Below are positions 6,229 through 8,982 of a stretch of 8,982 nt of DNA, one piece after another. Every line of letters begins with the position of its first letter. Position 1 is the first letter of the stretch. Position numbers and translations under genes: made by a program. Source of the stretch: CAZUSP01 sp964623505. GTDB lineage: Bacteria; Patescibacteriota; Minisyncoccia; Minisyncoccales; UBA1441. The stretch covers positions 1 to 8,982 of the forward strand of contig CAZUSP010000019.1 of the NCBI GenBank assembly GCA_964623505.1, given 5' to 3'. The notes under the pieces were generated by a model, which had not been told where the DNA came from, ran no database searches, and saw only the letters and a list, made by a program, of their open reading frames with translations.

Positions 6229-7232
6229 CTTAAATATTTAGCTTTGGCACGATTATGTTCTTCCAGTGTTCGACTAAAAATGGTCTCGCCTTCCGGGGTG
6301 GAAAGATAAAACAAATAATCACTTTCTTTGGGGTCCATAACGGCTTGAAAGCTCAGTCGGCCCGGATGACAAATAGGCCCGATCGGCAAACCCGGATAAA
6401 GATAGGTGTTGTAGGAAGAATCTATTTTAGTTTCGGATATGGTGATGGCTGTACTGGCCCGCCCGGTCAGATATGTGATCGTGGCATCAATTTGCAGAGG
6501 CATGCCGATTGACCGTCTTCTTTCGATTAAACCAGCGACCAATCGTTTATCCGCCCACTCACGAACCTCTCTCTCAATCAGACTAGCCAAGATTACCAAG
6601 TGATGAATGTTTTTATTTTGCTCTTTTGCCTGGATCAGCAAGTCGGCTAATCTTCTTTCAAAATTAACCAAAAAGGTTCTCACCATGACCTCGGGGTCAG
6701 TTTGCCGGTTAAAGTGATAAGTGTCCGGGAAAAGATAACCCTCGAGGGTGGCCTCGGCGGGAGCATCAGCCAAAAAATCGAAATCATGACTGAAATCAGC
6801 AATGCGATAAGAAGCAAGGTCCAGTTCTGGAAAATAATCTTCCAGCCTCTCTTGCCACTGTCTCAAATTCAGCCCCCCCGGTATTGTCACTACTACCTCT
6901 GGCAGTGGCCGCTCGCTAACAATTTTTCTCGATATTTCAGCTATATTATCAGCTGGGCTAAGTTGATATTGACCAGCTCTTAAACGATCATAACCGCCAG
7001 TAAAAATATTATAAACCAAAAAAGCATAAGCGCTCTTGATCAGTCCGCCGTCCTCCAACCGCTGGGCAATTAATATCGATTCTTGTCCCGGCTCTATCTC
7101 AAAAACAACCTCTAGCCCATTGATATCAACCGGCTGATAAACCAAACTCCAGATCATTAAACCAATAACTCCGATTATTAAAAAGGGCAAGGCAACTAAA
7201 AATATTATCCAAAATGATTCTTTATTTTTCAT
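6225..7232 (-). CDS. mltG: Endolytic murein transglycosylase MltG (YceG-like)
   Basis: Membrane-bound lytic transglycosylase that cuts nascent glycan strands and so limits their length. 335 residues: one N-terminal TM segment (8-31, cytoplasmic start MKNKES), a LysM-like region (about 40-110: VVFEIEPGQ, IAQRLEDGGLI) and the YceG catalytic domain (about 112-335). Motifs seen are LEGYLFPDTY (163-172), the catalytic Glu220 in LASLIEREV, LQIDATITYL (247-255) and YNTYLYPGLPIGPIC (274-288). The usual PICNPG reads PICHPG here (Asn to His289), a small deviation. Overlaps the methyltransferase gene by 11 nt at its start and the DJ-1 gene by 4 nt at its end. Length is normal for the family. Confidence 0.94.
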   Translation of the reverse strand: MKNKESFWIIFLVALPFLIIGVIGLMIWSLVYQPVDINGLEVVFEIEPGQESILIAQRLEDGGLIKSAYAFLVYNIFTGGYDRLRAGQYQLSPADNIAEISRKIVSERPLPEVVVTIPGGLNLRQWQERLEDYFPELDLASYRIADFSHDFDFLADAPAEATLEGYLFPDTYHFNRQTDPEVMVRTFLVNFERRLADLLIQAKEQNKNIHHLVILASLIEREVREWADKRLVAGLIERRRSIGMPLQIDATITYLTGRASTAITISETKIDSSYNTYLYPGLPIGPICHPGRLSFQAVMDPKESDYLFYLSTPEGETIFSRTLEEHNRAKAKYLR

Positions 7233-7815
7233 GTTTTGATATTAATGGGACAAAAACAAATCCTTTGAATTCTTTGACCTCAAAGTCATCAATCGTCCTA
7301 ACCACTCGAAAGATGCTTTGACCAACCGGGACAACCATCCGCCCGCCCACTTTGAGTTGTTTTTTCAACTTATCTGGAATTTCTTTGGCGCTAGCTGAAA
7401 CTAAAATACCATCAAAGGGCGCCTCCTGGGGATGGCCCAACGAACCGTCTCCTAAAATGAATTTAGTTGTCCCCTTTTTAATGAAACCATACCGACCAAC
7501 ATTATTTTGGCCAAATTCTTTTAACTCCGGTATTAATTCAATGGCCCAAACTCGGCCGTTTGGTCCGGCAATGTGGGACAAAAGAGCCGTTGTCCACCCT
7601 GAACCAGAGCCAATATCAAGATAGCGGCCGCCTGGTTTTGGCTTTAATTCTTCAAGCATAAAAGCCACCACTGATGGCTGAGAAATGGTCTGTCGCCAAC
7701 CAATAGGCAGGGGCTGGTCAAGACAAGCCAAAGGCTTCTGATCGACCGGCAAAAAATCACTCCGATTAATATTGTTCCAAGCCAGCTTAATGGCTGGAGT
7801 TTCTGGCTCTATCAT
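7222..7815 (-). CDS. pcm: Protein-L-isoaspartate O-methyltransferase homologue
   Basis: Repairs age-damaged isoaspartyl residues using S-adenosylmethionine, in the cytoplasm. 197 residues, slightly short of the usual 205-220. The family hallmarks are in order: RSDFLP (18-23), DQPLPIGWRQTISQP (33-47) with the active-site Ser45, SAM motif I YLDIGSGSGWTT (65-76), motif II VWAIELIPEL (89-98), FDGILVSASAKEIP (134-147) and VGGRMVVPVG (156-165). The N-terminal region is compact. The start ATG overlaps the HD gene's TGA by 4 nt, and its end overlaps mltG by 11 nt. Some Pcm-like proteins act on other substrates, so the family assignment is firmer than the exact substrate. Confidence 0.9.
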   Translation of the reverse strand: MIEPETPAIKLAWNNINRSDFLPVDQKPLACLDQPLPIGWRQTISQPSVVAFMLEELKPKPGGRYLDIGSGSGWTTALLSHIAGPNGRVWAIELIPELKEFGQNNVGRYGFIKKGTTKFILGDGSLGHPQEAPFDGILVSASAKEIPDKLKKQLKVGGRMVVPVGQSIFRVVRTIDDFEVKEFKGFVFVPLISKHEK

Positions 7816-8366
7816 AAACCCAATTCATCTGATATTTCCTGCATCGCTGGCAAGACAATCGAAATGAATTCATTCAGGCTCAATCCTAAATAATCCTGAC
7901 AGCGAGCAATTATGTCGCGGTTGGCCCCTCGAGCAAATGACTTCTCGCCAAAACGGTTCACGGCCGACTCAACCGTCAAATTAGCTATTTTTTGACTCGG
8001 CAAGACCAGGGTGGCCGCAACGATCAAGCCCGTCAAAGGATCAAGGCAAAACAACGCCCGGCCCATTAAACTTTGCGAACCTATTCCATGAATTGCATTA
8101 TGGCTTTTTATCGCTTCAACGATCTCTTGGGAAAGGCCTCGAGAGCAAACCATCTCCGCCCCCAAAAGAGAGTGTTTCTCCGGCTGATTTTTTGTTTGTT
8201 CATAATCAATATCATGCAACAGCCCGGCCAATCCCCAAGAACAAGCATCTTCTTGAAAATAAATGGCTAGAGCCATCATTCCTTTTTCAACCGCCAAACT
8301 GTGCTTGACCAGATTTTCGTTTTTTAAATTTTCTTTTAAAAAAGCCAAGCCCTCGGAACGATTCAT
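7812..8366 (-). CDS. HD-domain metal-dependent phosphohydrolase, predicted
   Basis: 184 residues with an HD-superfamily pattern: His22 (VKHS), His51-Asp52 (GLLHDIDYE), His65 (EKHSLLG), His89 (IKSHN) and a downstream Asp109. Together these can bind one or two divalent metals and support hydrolysis of a phosphate ester. The arrangement resembles small stand-alone HD proteins rather than HD-GYP or RelA/SpoT enzymes; no GYP motif or synthetase domain is present. Substrate unknown (nucleotide or cyclic nucleotide are possibilities only). The ATG at 8366 overlaps the stop of a 37-aa membrane ORF (ATGA) and the end overlaps the pcm start by 4 nt, so translation is probably coupled on both sides. Confidence 0.85.
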   Translation of the reverse strand: MNRSEGLAFLKENLKNENLVKHSLAVEKGMMALAIYFQEDACSWGLAGLLHDIDYEQTKNQPEKHSLLGAEMVCSRGLSQEIVEAIKSHNAIHGIGSQSLMGRALFCLDPLTGLIVAATLVLPSQKIANLTVESAVNRFGEKSFARGANRDIIARCQDYLGLSLNEFISIVLPAMQEISDELGL

Positions 8367-8476
8367 AGCAAGGGAAGAATAAAAAACCGATAACCATAAT
8401 ACAATATCAAGACGACCAAAATGCCGCTAAAGATGGTTACCAGCCAGTCGTTAACATTGATGAAGAATATCTTCAT
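8363..8476 (-). CDS. Predicted 37-aa single-pass membrane protein
   Basis: A short frame fills the gap between ybaB and the HD gene: ATG at 8476, stop TGA at 8363-8365, 37 residues. It starts MKIFFINVNDWL, has a hydrophobic span (about 11-27, including VTIFSGILVVLIL), then YYGYR and a short hydrophobic tail FFILPLL. It begins 9 nt after the ybaB stop and overlaps the HD start in the ATGA manner, exactly the spacing style of the other genes in this unit. It could be a real small membrane protein or a leader that couples HD translation to ybaB. No family is recognised. Confidence 0.6.
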   Translation of the reverse strand: MKIFFINVNDWLVTIFSGILVVLILYYGYRFFILPLL

Positions 8477-8485
8477 GAACAAGAA

Positions 8486-8725
8486 TCAACCTAGTAATTG
8501 TTGGGCTAATTTTTGCTGAATCTCTTTCAGGGCCTGATTGACCGAATGACGCACCATCTCCCCGACTTGATCGCGATCAACCTCTGGTCCAATCAATATT
8601 TCTTCAACCTGCAGGCTTCCGTTGACTGTTACCTTAATGCCATTACTCTCAACCGAGTATCGTTCTTTCATAAATGCTTGTTGCATTTTTCTGGCTTTCT
8701 TTAGATCTTTTAGTTTTTCAAACAT
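8486..8725 (-). CDS. YbaB/EbfC family nucleoid-associated protein, short form
   Basis: DNA-binding nucleoid protein of the YbaB/EbfC family, acting as a dimer. 79 residues against about 100-110 usually. The family layout is visible: a basic N-terminal helix (MFEKLKDLKKARKMQQAF), a central strand region with SNGIKVTVNGSLQVEEILI (27-45), then a PEVDRDQVGEMVRHSVNQAL helix (47-66) and a short C-terminal helix ending LAQQLLG. The shortening is mainly in the N-terminal coiled helix and the C-terminal tail. Start ATG is 2 nt after the stop of the upstream gene, with no Shine-Dalgarno sequence. ybaB is often found with dnaX and recR, but neither is visible here. Confidence 0.85.
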   Translation of the reverse strand: MFEKLKDLKKARKMQQAFMKERYSVESNGIKVTVNGSLQVEEILIGPEVDRDQVGEMVRHSVNQALKEIQQKLAQQLLG

Positions 8726-8727
8726 AT

Positions 8728-8982
8728 TTAAAATAATTTATTTTGACGCAATAATTTATCCAATTGTTGAGCTCTTTTTAATCCAGCCCTAGTCAGTGAA
8801 AAACTCGATTGCGGACTTCCTTTGATTTGCCCCTCGCTTCTTAAGCTTCGTAAAGCCCGATCAAGCTTACGAGCATCAGGCCATTGGGGATATTCGGCAA
8901 AACAAAACTTATCCGGAAATTGATTGTAGCACTCACCAACCAAGTCTTCAAAACGACAACCTTCTTTCCGGCTGGCCGTGGA
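8728..8982 (-). CDS. C-terminal part of an unrecognised protein with a winged-helix-like end
   Basis: The frame is open to the right edge of the window (84 residues seen), so the true start lies outside; a TTG at 8943 is only an internal codon. The visible part reads as helices followed by a likely wing: FEDLVGECYNQFPDKF, then PDARKLDRALRSLRSEGQI and the ending FSLTRAGLKRAQQLDKLL. The SLTRAG pattern is common where winged-helix DNA-binding domains end. Possible DNA-binding or regulatory protein; function unknown. It ends 2 nt before ybaB and probably belongs to the same transcript. Confidence 0.65.
   Translation of the reverse strand, partial: STASRKEGCRFEDLVGECYNQFPDKFCFAEYPQWPDARKLDRALRSLRSEGQIKGSPQSSFSLTRAGLKRAQQLDKLLRQNKLF

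Noticed and set aside
8728..8943. Complete 71-aa gene starting at TTG 8943
   Set aside because: The frame continues without a stop to the window edge with similar composition, so this is an internal codon of a longer gene.

Overview
The window looks like chromosomal DNA from a small-genome bacterium, most likely Patescibacteria/CPR (inference). The evidence is tightly packed genes with 4-19 nt overlaps, an acidic N-terminal extension on L7/L12, a very short YbaB, a membrane-anchored degenerate Clp ATPase next to a sortase, and a secreted Cys-rich repeat protein of a kind I recall from CPR genomes. Many genes here end in TGA, so the TGA=Gly code of Gracilibacteria/Absconditabacteria is unlikely. 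Every gene I can support lies on the minus strand, so transcription runs from high to low coordinates.

Reading in the direction of transcription: (1) 8982-5704 is a compact run of seven genes. These are a partial gene ending in a winged-helix-like domain, a short ybaB, an unlisted 37-aa one-TM protein, an HD-domain hydrolase, a protein-L-isoaspartate methyltransferase homologue, mltG and a DJ-1/PfpI protein. Most neighbours overlap. (2) About 5717-4556 is the rplJ-rplL ribosomal stalk operon. Its promoter has the -35 box inside the 3' end of the DJ-1 gene. An L10-type leader follows, with a terminator and a mutually exclusive antiterminator, and a rho-independent terminator closes the unit. 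(3) About 4538-519 starts with an extended -10 promoter and tRNA-Val(CAC). Then come four overlapping membrane-related genes: a 138-aa membrane protein, an 850-aa membrane-anchored Clp/AAA+ protein, a 119-aa membrane protein and a sortase. (4) A near-consensus promoter at 336-364 drives a signal-peptide protein whose gene leaves the window at base 1. Its ectodomain contains a 43-residue Cys-rich repeat.

The most interesting parts are the envelope-directed units 3 and 4. The AAA+ protein keeps an intact D2 ATPase site, but its D1 ATPase site is destroyed and neither ring has the usual tyrosine pore loop. It sits between two small membrane proteins and directly upstream of a sortase, and the next gene encodes a secreted repeat protein. 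This could be a surface-protein assembly or quality-control module (inference). The rplJ attenuator and the lack of Shine-Dalgarno sequences at essentially all starts are two further observations. No mobile element, CRISPR array or rRNA gene was seen.
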